DNA of 64,000 nucleotides from CAWIJJ01 sp963836425. GTDB taxonomy: Bacteria > Acidobacteriota > Terriglobia > Bryobacterales > Bryobacteraceae. Below the pieces are notes generated by a model. That model was not told the DNA's origin. It saw nothing but the letters and a program-made list of their open reading frames with translations, and made no database searches. Made by a program: the position numbers and the translations under genes. This document shows positions 50,901 through 58,696 of the stretch, in pieces. Within the stretch, counting starts at the first letter, position 1; every line of letters starts with the position of its first letter. Location: assembly GCA_963836425.1 (NCBI GenBank), contig CAWIJJ010000006.1, forward strand, positions 434,001-498,000, read 5' to 3'.

Positions 50901-51709
50901 TTGTACGACTGCGACCGCACGCCGCCCGCTTCCACGTAATATTCGAGCGATTCGGGAACGCCGGCGATAAGGAACTGATAAGCGTTGCTGCCCGGCTCGG
51001 TGCGCATCTCGGCCTGTTCCCATTGCGACGCACTGCCGTACTTCGCGAAGAAACGCACCTTCGGCGCGGTGAATCCCAGCAGGCTGGCGGAGATGGCCTG
51101 GTCCGCGCGCTTGCGGATGGTTTTGTTGCCGGGCTCCACCTTGATGGAATAGAACGGCTTCATTTCACCCTTGGGCAGCCCGCCCCACAGCAGCGAAGTG
51201 CCATACCCGAGGAAGCCCGGGCCGGACATACCCAGCCAGACCAGCACCAGCGCCGCAATCACCGCAGCCGAGGAGAAACTCGCAATGGCCGCGGTTTTGG
51301 CCACATCGGTGGGGGCCGCCTGCTGGGCGACATTCAGCGTATCGGCGGCAAGCAGTTGCAGGAACGGATCGTCGGGACGCTGCTCCACGCGCTCGGTGAA
51401 GGTCAGGAGCCGCTCTTCGAACTGCGGATACTTGTGTTCGGCGGCGCGGGCCGCATTCCTGCGGTTCAGGCGGATCACCGGCACGATCAGAGCGATAGCG
51501 ACCGCCAGCGCGAGCCCAAGAAACAGGAAAACGCGCGCTCCGACCACGCTGCCGTTCGAAAAAGCGAACTGGTTGGCTACCAGCACCGCCACCACGGTGA
51601 GCGTCAGGGCCGCAACGGCCGTAACCGCCGCGCCGCGCGAGAGCGCCACCAGCCGCATCCGGCGCTCGATGGCTCCAAGGTACTCGGACAAGCGATCCAA
51701 AGGTTTCAT
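47912..51709 (-). CDS. DUF4175-like membrane protein with long Gly-Gln-Gln arrays
   Basis: This 1265-residue protein has three hydrophobic helices near the N-terminus (residues about 20-75 and 145-165), a large beta-rich extracytoplasmic part (VKKLRVTYHFPAWTGMKDA, and VTIAVDAKDDFGLRDVSLHY), then helical Gln-rich segments. Two arrays of GQQ units occupy roughly residues 740-810 and 1040-1120, followed by a Gly-rich linker and a C-terminal helical end EQVEMELRRKVDDTGSSGAV. It is the last gene of the MoxR operon and overlaps the BatA-like gene by 4 bases. Function unknown; the arrays are prone to length change. Confidence 0.85.
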   Translation of the reverse strand: MKPLDRLSEYLGAIERRMRLVALSRGAAVTAVAALTLTVVAVLVANQFAFSNGSVVGARVFLFLGLALAVAIALIVPVIRLNRRNAARAAEHKYPQFEERLLTFTERVEQRPDDPFLQLLAADTLNVAQQAAPTDVAKTAAIASFSSAAVIAALVLVWLGMSGPGFLGYGTSLLWGGLPKGEMKPFYSIKVEPGNKTIRKRADQAISASLLGFTAPKVRFFAKYGSASQWEQAEMRTEPGSNAYQFLIAGVPESLEYYVEAGGVRSQSYKLNVVDLPSVKKLRVTYHFPAWTGMKDAVEDPGGDLRAVEGTTADVAVETDRPLSTGALLLDDGSKIPLRSGAGGALVASVPIQKDGLYHIAAVESGEDVRLTEDYFIESMKDGAPEVKITRPGRDFRANPIEEVTIAVDAKDDFGLRDVSLHYSVNGAAEKVVPMPSGGKTSTGSAVIALEDFKVQPGDIVSLYASAKDARKTISTDMFFIEAQPFERNYTQSQQAGGGGGGGGGGGDEQQDQISQRQKEIITATWNQAKGQGAAGTDQENASFLAGVQSKLRDQAKSLSQRMKARQLEGAGDSFKSFVDDMDRAIEAMGPASDRLKGAKWKDALEPEQKALQYLLRAEATFRDIQVAFGQRGGGGGGGGGGGGATRDLQGLFDLELDTEKNQYESARGQTGGGGGSESQQKEIDEALEKLKQLAKRQQELAEQQRRTQQQTPQQRWEQEMLRREAEQLRQQMERMSQSGQLSRNGQQSQQGQQGQQGQQGQQGQQGQQGQQGQQGQQGQQGQMGQAGQQGQQQGQQGQQQGQQRGQQMANGGMSAQQLQQMLDRLKQATDAMRQAASSQQAGTPQSEAQARRAAESLRDAEQMLSGMRSQQAGNQVENLARQADDLARRQQDFEGQLRRTFGDEDKQPTRSQIEQLAGQRDQEVNDLKKLEQNMQNAVREMAGTQRQASSKLREALGDMQQMELSRAMQRNGEWLRRNMGQYAVMSESQITAGMNQLRDQLRQVQQAMGQPGQGRDPQTDKAMENTLSQVERLRQQMQAMAQQQGQRGQGQQGQQGQQGQQGQQGQQGQQGQQGQQGQQGQQGQGGQQGQQGQQGQGGQQGGGQQGGGQQGGQRNAGSPGNAGGGGGNYGGNINRGDGYGNPGGPWGPGSVQFGDVQRTYRETLQALNQLQQQQVREDPNAARDIQGMIRDMRQFDPFAGGNDPLLAERIRAALAGIEQVEMELRRKVDDTGSSGAVRSPGGEKVPQGYADKVADYFRRLSKSK
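48370..48580 (-). repeat. Coding tandem repeat encoding GQQ (distal array)
   Basis: Nine-base units encoding Gly-Gln-Gln repeat in tandem over about 200 bases in the last third of the DUF4175-like gene, with codons varying at third positions and interruptions (GGQQ, GGGQQ) toward its end. Confidence 0.8.
49285..49478 (-). repeat. Coding tandem repeat encoding GQQ (proximal array)
   Basis: A second run of GQQ units in the same gene, with a few substitutions (GQM, GQA) and GQQQ interruptions. Codons are mixed, unlike a recently expanded repeat. Confidence 0.8.
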
Positions 51710-53715
51710 GCCGCCTCTTTGTCCACAGAAAGATGTTGATTACCCAGCAAGGACTCGGCCACTGCCAGCGCCAGTGCCAGCAGCATTACATACCACCACA
51801 ACGAAAGCGGTTTCTGCTCGGCCTGAACGTCTCCCCCGGCAGCCGTGGCAGTCCCGCTGGCTGTATTCTGCCATAACGACAGCGTCTCCTGCGGAATGGG
51901 GGTCAGGTCCGATTCGTGGCGGTCCGCATTCACCGCCACCAGTTCATTGCGGCCGTTCGGCCGGCGAATATCGTAGAAGCCGGCCAGCGTGAACTGCACG
52001 TTCTGCGCCTTCGTGGCCTCTTCGAGCGAAAGCACGCGGTCACCCTTCGGGTCCACCACGTCTACCGCCGCCCCGGTTTCCTTGGCATCCCTGAGTTCGG
52101 CGTAGGCGCCCACCGGGACGCTGGAGGGTCCCGAATCGAGCCTTCCCAGGTAGCGCGCGGTCTGATCCACGAACGGAACGAACGACGCGTGCAGGGGAAA
52201 GTCGTTGCTGACGTTATCGAAGGTGGAGGCGAACACCAGGATGTGCCCGCTGCCCAACTGCTGGTCGAGCAGCAGCGGGGTCTGGTCGGTCAGCCGCGCC
52301 ACAACCCGCGCGCTCCCCTGCGCCACCCGCACCGCCTGGTAGAACTTCACGTCCTCCCAGCGATCGTCCTTGAGGATGGAGGGATGGGCCGTATCGAGCC
52401 ACGCCGCCGTCTGGAACCGCTCGCCTTCCCGGCCGGCATACCGTGTGGCTTCGATCTTTTCATCCGACACGGGCACCTTGTTCCGCTGGACCGTCTTATA
52501 GCCGAGCGTGATGAGCACCGAGCCGCCGCCGCGCACGTAGTTGCGCAATTCGTTCTCGAAACCGGCCGAGATGGCGCCGACATCGGACAGCACCACGAAG
52601 GCGTATTTCGAAGGATTCAGGTTGGCCGACTGGTCCACGGTGACGCCGTCCACCTCGAAAGCCGACTGCCCGGCGGCCTCGAGAGCCGCCTTGAAGTAGA
52701 GCAGGGCACGGGTGTTGTCGGGCTCGTGGACGAACAGGGCCTTGCGCGCGTCGTCGCGCTGGACCGAGAAGTAGTAGGTATCGTCGGAAGGCAGCGCGTC
52801 GGCGGAATCGATCTTCACCTCACCCTTGTTGCGTCCGTAGGGCACGTCCAGCGAGAGAAACTCCACCGTGGCACGGCCGTTTTCGGGCACTTCGGCGGAC
52901 TTGGTCTCCACCGTGCGGCCGTTCAGCGAAAGAGTCACGTTGCGCGAGGCCTTCTGGTTGCCGAAGCCGGCAACCGTGACCAGGACGCGCGCCGGCTTGC
53001 CGCCGTAAACGCGCCGCGGCACCACCACGTTTTCCACCGTGAAGTTGGACGTCGATGAGGCGGCGAGCGGGTGGGTTTCGAGGCGCAACGCCGCATTCAG
53101 CCGCAGGTCGTTGAAATTCGGGGGCATGCCGCTCTGCTGCATGTCCGAGTAGAGATGCACGTCAAGGGGCAGTTTCAACGACTGGGCGATGGAGCGCAGC
53201 GACCGCGCCAGTTCACCGTACGAGGTGCGCGCGTCCGTAGGCTCAATGGCGGCGATGCCGGCGTTCAGCGCGGAATGATCGTCGGTCACCTCGGTCATCA
53301 CCTGGACCCGCTGGCCGAACGCCAGCACCTGTCCGCGCTGGCCGGGACCGAGGCGGCCGATCACCGAGCGCGCCTGCTGTTTGGCGGTCTCCAGGCGGTT
53401 GCCCGCGCGCATGCTCAACGAGTCGTCGATAGCTACCACCGTGATCTCGCCGCTTCGCGAAGAGGGCAGCACGCTGCGCCGCACGAAGGGTTGGGCAAAG
53501 GCGAGGACCAGCAGCATGATCAGCGCCGTGCGCGCCGCGAACAACAACAGGTAGCGCAGCCTGCGGTGCTTGATCGAGCTTTGCGTCCGCTTCTCGAAGA
53601 ACATGAGCGAACTGAACGGCAGCGGAGTGGTCTTGTGCTTGCGCAGCAGGTGCAGCCAGACCGGCAGCCCCACCGCCGCCACGCCCGCCAGAAACCAGGG
53701 AGTCAAGAAGCCCAT
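51706..53715 (-). CDS. BatA-like protein with VWA and glutamine-amidotransferase-like domains
   Basis: This 669-residue protein has an N-terminal BatA anchor (MGFLTPWFLAGVAAVGLPVW, LLRKHKTTPLPFSSLMFFEK), a second helix YLLLFAARTALIMLLVLAFA, and a VWA domain with MIDAS VVAIDDSLSMRAG. A second soluble domain contains DVGAISAGFENELRNYVRGG and SVLITLGY (class I glutamine-amidotransferase-like fold), and a C-terminal helix (YVMLLALALAVAESLLG). It overlaps its neighbours on both sides. The role is presumed assembly of a metal-ion-dependent envelope complex with MoxR and DUF58. Confidence 0.87.
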   Translation of the reverse strand: MGFLTPWFLAGVAAVGLPVWLHLLRKHKTTPLPFSSLMFFEKRTQSSIKHRRLRYLLLFAARTALIMLLVLAFAQPFVRRSVLPSSRSGEITVVAIDDSLSMRAGNRLETAKQQARSVIGRLGPGQRGQVLAFGQRVQVMTEVTDDHSALNAGIAAIEPTDARTSYGELARSLRSIAQSLKLPLDVHLYSDMQQSGMPPNFNDLRLNAALRLETHPLAASSTSNFTVENVVVPRRVYGGKPARVLVTVAGFGNQKASRNVTLSLNGRTVETKSAEVPENGRATVEFLSLDVPYGRNKGEVKIDSADALPSDDTYYFSVQRDDARKALFVHEPDNTRALLYFKAALEAAGQSAFEVDGVTVDQSANLNPSKYAFVVLSDVGAISAGFENELRNYVRGGGSVLITLGYKTVQRNKVPVSDEKIEATRYAGREGERFQTAAWLDTAHPSILKDDRWEDVKFYQAVRVAQGSARVVARLTDQTPLLLDQQLGSGHILVFASTFDNVSNDFPLHASFVPFVDQTARYLGRLDSGPSSVPVGAYAELRDAKETGAAVDVVDPKGDRVLSLEEATKAQNVQFTLAGFYDIRRPNGRNELVAVNADRHESDLTPIPQETLSLWQNTASGTATAAGGDVQAEQKPLSLWWYVMLLALALAVAESLLGNQHLSVDKEAA

Positions 53716-54605
53716 TACAGCTTTCCTCTCCGGATGGCCAGATATTCGCGCAGGCCCTCATCGAGCGGCCGCGAGGTGTCCATCAGGAAATAATCGAGGC
53801 CGGCGCCCTTGGCCTTGGCGCTCAGGTTTTCGATATGGGTATCGATCCGGTGGCGATACTCGTTGCGGGCGTATTCCGGAGAAACCTCCAGCGCCTCGGT
53901 TTCGTTCTCCATATCCACCAGCAGCACCGGCTCGCGGAATTTCGGCTTGATCTCCTGCGGATCCAATATGTGGAACAGGATCACCTCGTTGCCGTGGTGT
54001 CGCAGCGGCTCCACCGTTCGTACGATCACCGCCGGATCCTCGTAGAAATCCGACATCACCACCACGATGCCGCGGCGGTGCAGATAGTTCTGGAAATGGA
54101 TGAACGGCTTGGAAAAGTCGGTGCGCTTGCCGGGTTCCGCCTTATCGATGGCGTGAAGCAGCCGGAAAAGCTGCCCCTGGCGCGTGGAAGGCGCGACGTA
54201 GTTGATCACTTCGTCGTCGAACACGATCAGGCCGGCGGCGTCCCGCTGTCCGTTGGCCATGTAGGAAAGCGACGCCGCGACGTACCGCGCATAGTCCAGC
54301 TTCGAAACCGGGTGCGAGCCGTACGCCATGGAGTTGGAGCAATCGAGCAGCAGCAGTAACTGGGTATTGGTTTCCCCGCGATACCGTTTGAGAAAACACT
54401 TTTCGGTGCGCGCGAAAACGTTCCAGTCCACGTGGCGCAGGTCGTCGCCTTCGGTGTAGGCGCGGTACTCGGCAAATTCCTGGGAGAAGCCGAAGTCGGG
54501 CGAACGGTGCAGGCCCGCGACAAACCCGTCCACCACCGTCTTGGCTACCAGGTCCAGGCCGGAGATAGCGTGCAGGGTCGCGGGATCCAAAAAGCGTTGC
54601 AGCAT
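53715..54605 (-). CDS. DUF58-domain protein
   Basis: This 296-residue protein has SPDFGFSQEFAEYRAYTEGD followed by DLRHVDWNVFARTEKCFLKR, the DUF58 signature, and a degenerate VWA core with LLLLDCSNSMAYG (DxSxS) later VVVMSDFYEDPAVIV. DUF58 proteins accompany MoxR ATPases and VWA proteins. The stop overlaps the next start as TAATG. Confidence 0.92.
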   Translation of the reverse strand: MLQRFLDPATLHAISGLDLVAKTVVDGFVAGLHRSPDFGFSQEFAEYRAYTEGDDLRHVDWNVFARTEKCFLKRYRGETNTQLLLLLDCSNSMAYGSHPVSKLDYARYVAASLSYMANGQRDAAGLIVFDDEVINYVAPSTRQGQLFRLLHAIDKAEPGKRTDFSKPFIHFQNYLHRRGIVVVMSDFYEDPAVIVRTVEPLRHHGNEVILFHILDPQEIKPKFREPVLLVDMENETEALEVSPEYARNEYRHRIDTHIENLSAKAKGAGLDYFLMDTSRPLDEGLREYLAIRRGKL

Positions 54606-54619
54606 TTTACGTTCTCCGG

Positions 54620-55645
54620 CTAATCGCGCGGAGCCGGCTTCCAGTCAAGCACGCGCTGCAATACATCGTCCTGCCGGAGTTTGTCCGATTCGGCGTGGAA
54701 GTTCAGCAGAATGCGGTGCCGCAGGACGGGGGTGTACAGCGCGCGAATATCCTCGTAGGTCACGTGGTAGCGGCCCTTCATCAGCGCCCGTGCCTTGGCC
54801 GCCAGAACCAGAAATTGGGCGGCGCGCACGCTGGCGCCGTAGTTCACGTACTTTTGGACGAAGTCGGGCGCGCTTTCGTCACGGGGGCGCGTCACCCGAA
54901 CCATATCCACGGCGTGGCGCGCAACGCTCTCCCCGATCGGCACCATGCGGACCAGTTGCTGGAAGTCCAGGATTTCCTGCGCGTTGGTGACCGTATCCGC
55001 CGTCGGGATGCTGGTCACGGTGGTAAGGTCCACAACCTGCAATTCCTCGGCGGCGCTCAGGTAATCGAGTACGGTGTTGAACAGGAAACGGTCGAGCTGC
55101 GCTTCCGGCAGCGGATAGGTTCCTTCGAGCTCGATCGGGTTCTGGGTGGCCAGAACGAAAAACGGCTCGGGCAGCCGGTGATGGTTGCCGCGCACCGTGC
55201 AGGAACGTTCCTGCATGGCTTCGAGCAAGGCGCTCTGCGTCTTCGGAGGGGTACGGTTGATCTCATCGGCCAGCAGCACGTTCGAGAAAATCGGGCCCTG
55301 CACAAAAGTCCAGGTGCGGTGTCCGGTCTTGGTGTCCTCTTCGATGATGTCGGTGCCGGTGATGTCGCTGGGCATCAGGTCCGGCGTGAACTGGATGCGT
55401 TTGAAAACCAGGCCGAGCGTCTGCGCCATGGTGCGAACCAGCAGCGTCTTGGCGGTTCCGGGCAGACCGGTGATGAGGCAATGTCCGCCTACGAACAGCG
55501 CGATCATAACCTGCTCGAGTACCTCCTCCTGGCCCACGATGACGCGCCGCACCTGCGTCACGATCTCCGACTGGACCTGGCGGAAGCGCTCGATGCGCGA
55601 CCTCAGAACTTCAGGTTCCAACTGCTGCGTCACGGTTGTTGACAT
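54620..55645 (-). CDS. MoxR-family AAA+ ATPase
   Basis: This 341-residue protein has Walker A ITGLPGTAKTLLVRTMAQTL, Walker B VLLADEINRTPPKTQSALLE and sensor-like VLATQNPIELEGTYPLPEAQ, the MoxR signature. These ATPases act as chaperones that load metal cofactors or assemble the VWA partners encoded beside them. It lies between TPR-peptidase and DUF58 genes. Confidence 0.95.
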   Translation of the reverse strand: MSTTVTQQLEPEVLRSRIERFRQVQSEIVTQVRRVIVGQEEVLEQVMIALFVGGHCLITGLPGTAKTLLVRTMAQTLGLVFKRIQFTPDLMPSDITGTDIIEEDTKTGHRTWTFVQGPIFSNVLLADEINRTPPKTQSALLEAMQERSCTVRGNHHRLPEPFFVLATQNPIELEGTYPLPEAQLDRFLFNTVLDYLSAAEELQVVDLTTVTSIPTADTVTNAQEILDFQQLVRMVPIGESVARHAVDMVRVTRPRDESAPDFVQKYVNYGASVRAAQFLVLAAKARALMKGRYHVTYEDIRALYTPVLRHRILLNFHAESDKLRQDDVLQRVLDWKPAPRD

Positions 55646-55652
55646 GAAAATC

Positions 55653-57782
55653 CTATTCCTGTTTCCTGGCTGGACTCTGTGTAGTTCCAGTTTCGCTCAG
55701 TTCCAGCAGTAGTTTCTGGGCCTGCCGGTACCCGGGTGCGGTTTCAAGCGCGTTGATCAACTCGTCTTTGGCGGCTTCCGCCTTCCCGTCCGCCCGCAGC
55801 GCCCGCGCGAGGTCGTAGTGGGCCCTGGCCACGTCGATCGGTTTGGAGGCGATGACCGCGCGGAATTCGCGAACGGCGCCGGCGTTGTTCCCTTCTTCGA
55901 GCCAGAGCGTGCCCAGTTCCTGGTGCTGCTCGCGTTCCATCGGGTAGATGTAATTGAGCCGCTCCAGGGCCGCCGCGGCCTCCTTCTTCTTTCCGGCCGC
56001 TGAAAGCTCTTTGGCCAGCAGCATGATCGATTCGGGATTCCGCCCGCCCTCCCGCAGGTAGCGCTGCAGCTCGGCGATGGCCGCGGGCTTATTGTCCTTC
56101 GCAAGATACGCCTCGGCCAGCAGTTCATAAATGCTGTGGTCTTCGACGTAATCCGGATAGTAGTCGCGAATGGCCGTGCCTTCCTTGATGACCGCGTCCC
56201 AATCCTTGGCCTTCACCGCATCGCTGATCTGCTTCAGCGCCTTCTTCCAATCGTCGAAATGCGCGACTACGTCTTTGGTGTCCGCCTCGACGCGCGCCAC
56301 AAACTGTTTGTCGAACTCCTCGGGCTCGATCTTGAGGTTCTTGCGCACCACGGTGGCCGTGTCCTCGTTGTTCCCGAAGTCCTTCAGCATGGCCATCAGG
56401 GTCGGCCAGCCCCACTTTTCATTGATGTAATCGCAGATGCGGCCGGCCTGGAAATAGCTGACCAGCACCTGGACGGGCGTGGTGGGATGCACGAAGCCGC
56501 GGTCGAGTTCCGTGATGGGCAGCAGCTTTTTGCCCTTGATCGCCGCGATCTCATCCGGTCCCAGCCGGTCGCCCCACTCGGGCGAGACGGCAGTCTCCTC
56601 GTGCACCGCCATCCCCTCGGTGAACCAGCGCGGCACGCGGTGGTTGGAGATGGTCAGGGTAAACACGTGGCTCATTTCGTGCCAGAGGGTGGAGGCCCAG
56701 TGAAAACTCCCCGGCGGCCGGCCGGACGGGCTGTCCATGGCGATGGCGTGCCCGAACGTCACCCCCAGTGCGCCCAGGCCGGGCAGTCCCAGCGTGCGCA
56801 CGGCGAAATCGTCGTGGTTCGGGTAAACCTCCACGCGGACCGGGGTTTGCAGCTTATATCCGTACTTCTTCTCGTAGGTGGCGATGACCCGCTGCATCTC
56901 GGCTTCGAAGTACGGTTTGAGCAGGTCCGCCTCCTTCTTGTTCAGGCGCAGGATGGTGTTCGGCGTGGTGAACGTCTGATAGTCCTTGTAGGTGTCCATC
57001 AGCATGAGCGAGTTCTTGGTGGCCGAATCCTGGTAGCCGTTATCGAAGCAGATCTTCAACTGGTCAAACGCTTCCTTGTCCTCGCCCATGCGCATCAGGT
57101 TGATGCCGAGCTTGGAGCGGGCGCTGTAGAGTTGAGGATCGAGTTCCAGCGCTTTGCGGAAGTAACCGATCGCCTCCTCGTAGCGGCGGTTCATCACGAA
57201 GAAATAACCGGCCACTTCGTAGCCCTTGGCCGTGCGGGGATCCCACGGAGAATCCTTCTTGTCGGCCAGCCAGTCCAGGGTTGCCAGAATAGCCTTGGCC
57301 TGCACCGCGTTGGGGTCGATGGCCAGCGCCTTTTTGGCCTCTTCGATGGTCTTGGGATTGTCGTTGTCTTCAAGCGCCAGGCGCGCCAGCAGTTCCTGCG
57401 CCTCTACATTCTTGGGATCGCTGGCCAGGGCCTTTTTCGCCAGCCCGCCGGCCTTGGGATCGAAGCCGTCGGCGGCGAGCAGGGCGAGGCCGGTCAGGGC
57501 GCCGGAGTGATCGGGCTTGATTTCGAGCGCCTCGTTGAACAGGTCCGCTGCATTGCCCAAATCTTCCTTCGTGCCGTGATCCATGAACATGCGGCCCCAG
57601 CGGACCTTGTAGTCGGGGTTCTTGGGTTCACGGGCAATCAACTGCTGAAACGCGGTGTTGGCGTCCTGAAAGCGGCGCGCCTTCCAGAGGGCTTCGGCCT
57701 GCTGGAGGCTCTGCGCGGACACGGCCAATGCGGCCAGCAGCCCGGCCGCGCCGAGCCGCAGAATGGATTGGTAACGGCTCAC
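55653..57782 (-). CDS. TPR protein with peptidase-MA-like metallohydrolase domain
   Basis: This 709-residue protein starts GTG 57782 with a signal peptide (LAALAVSAQSLQQ). TPR repeats occupy the first 260 residues (AEALWKARRFQDANTAFQQL, EAIGYFRKALELDPQLYSAR). A metallopeptidase-like domain follows with WHEMSHVFTLTISNHRVPRW followed by FTEGMAVHEE (HExxH plus a downstream Glu) near residue 360, and more TPRs (LYP-type) at the end. It overlaps the caspase-like gene by 4 bases. Predicted to be secreted or periplasmic; proteolysis is inferred from HEMSH. Confidence 0.8.
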   Translation of the reverse strand: MSRYQSILRLGAAGLLAALAVSAQSLQQAEALWKARRFQDANTAFQQLIAREPKNPDYKVRWGRMFMDHGTKEDLGNAADLFNEALEIKPDHSGALTGLALLAADGFDPKAGGLAKKALASDPKNVEAQELLARLALEDNDNPKTIEEAKKALAIDPNAVQAKAILATLDWLADKKDSPWDPRTAKGYEVAGYFFVMNRRYEEAIGYFRKALELDPQLYSARSKLGINLMRMGEDKEAFDQLKICFDNGYQDSATKNSLMLMDTYKDYQTFTTPNTILRLNKKEADLLKPYFEAEMQRVIATYEKKYGYKLQTPVRVEVYPNHDDFAVRTLGLPGLGALGVTFGHAIAMDSPSGRPPGSFHWASTLWHEMSHVFTLTISNHRVPRWFTEGMAVHEETAVSPEWGDRLGPDEIAAIKGKKLLPITELDRGFVHPTTPVQVLVSYFQAGRICDYINEKWGWPTLMAMLKDFGNNEDTATVVRKNLKIEPEEFDKQFVARVEADTKDVVAHFDDWKKALKQISDAVKAKDWDAVIKEGTAIRDYYPDYVEDHSIYELLAEAYLAKDNKPAAIAELQRYLREGGRNPESIMLLAKELSAAGKKKEAAAALERLNYIYPMEREQHQELGTLWLEEGNNAGAVREFRAVIASKPIDVARAHYDLARALRADGKAEAAKDELINALETAPGYRQAQKLLLELSETGTTQSPARKQE

Positions 57783-58696
57783 TGTTCGAGAGCCTCCTGA
57801 ACCTTGGCGAGTTCGAGCAGCAGTGCCGTCAACTGCTTCCTGTACTCGGCGGCGGGCATGGCAGCCTTCTCGTATTTGAGTTTGTCGATGGCCTGCTCGA
57901 TGTCTTCTTTTTTGGCCAGCAGGGGGCGCTTGTTCGGGTCGCGCGCGGCCGCGGCGTTGGCGCCCAGTCGCACCACCGGGAATGCCGCGGCGAGCTTTCC
58001 CTCGCCGTTTTCGGCGTTCGGTGTGCGTTCGCCGTCGCCCTTGCCCGTATCCTCGAGCACCGAGTGCTCGGTGGCCAGGCGTTTCTGCGTTTCAAAGGCC
58101 TCGGTGGTTTTCCGCTGGGCGAACGTGAACGCCTCCAGCGCGGAAACGGCCTCGTTCTTGTCCGTGTCGGCGGCGGGATCGCGCAGCGCTTCGGCAAAGT
58201 AGCGGGCAAAGACAGTGGCGTTCTTTTCCGTTCCGGTCTTGGTCGCGGTGATGACCACTCGACCCGGCTTGCGTAGAAACTCGATGGAGCCGCCGCTCGA
58301 GCTCGTCATGTTGACTACCAGTTGGCGGGTGGCGGGAACCTTGTCCAGCAGGGCGGCCAGTTCGGCCGCGGTGATGTCGGGCCCCGGAATGTTGAACTTG
58401 TACTCCACGCCGTCATAGCTGCCGTGCCCGATCAGCATCACTACCAGCGCGTCGGCCGGTTTGGCCGTCTTCGCGATCTCCGCCAGGCGTGTACGGATCT
58501 GATCGCGGGTGGCGGCCACAACGGTGGCGACAGTAGCATCGCCGCCGGCCTTCTTCAGGCTGCCGTCGATGTCGTCGGCCCACATTTTGAAACGCTGGTC
58601 GTAATCCGGTTCACCGCCCTGTCCGGACAGGGTCACATAGAAAGTGCCCGCCGGCGCGGATAGTGCCGCCAGCAGCAGAAGGCTCGCCAGCTTCAT
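57779..58696 (-). CDS. Secreted caspase-like protein without a catalytic Cys
   Basis: This 305-residue protein has a signal peptide (MKLASLLLLAALSAPAGTF) and a caspase-like fold: ALVVMLIGHGSYDGVEYKFN with the catalytic-His GHG, then TRQLVVNMTSSSGGSIEFLR where a Cys is expected in the S-S-S stretch. It keeps the helix LAALLDKVPA between. The second half is a charged helical tail. No Cys occurs in the strand that normally holds the nucleophile, so proteolysis is doubtful. The gene sits between the VWA and TPR-peptidase genes with overlaps on both sides. Confidence 0.75.
   Translation of the reverse strand: MKLASLLLLAALSAPAGTFYVTLSGQGGEPDYDQRFKMWADDIDGSLKKAGGDATVATVVAATRDQIRTRLAEIAKTAKPADALVVMLIGHGSYDGVEYKFNIPGPDITAAELAALLDKVPATRQLVVNMTSSSGGSIEFLRKPGRVVITATKTGTEKNATVFARYFAEALRDPAADTDKNEAVSALEAFTFAQRKTTEAFETQKRLATEHSVLEDTGKGDGERTPNAENGEGKLAAAFPVVRLGANAAAARDPNKRPLLAKKEDIEQAIDKLKYEKAAMPAAEYRKQLTALLLELAKVQEALEQ

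Noticed and set aside
48392..51739. Very long open frame on the plus strand opposite the DUF4175-like gene
   Set aside because: It is a Leu-rich shadow created by the Gly-Gln-Gln repeats and GC-rich codon use; no domain and no ribosome binding site.
56136..57800. 554-codon forward frame opposite the TPR-peptidase gene
   Set aside because: Shadow; the reverse strand encodes signal peptide, TPRs and HEMSH in order.
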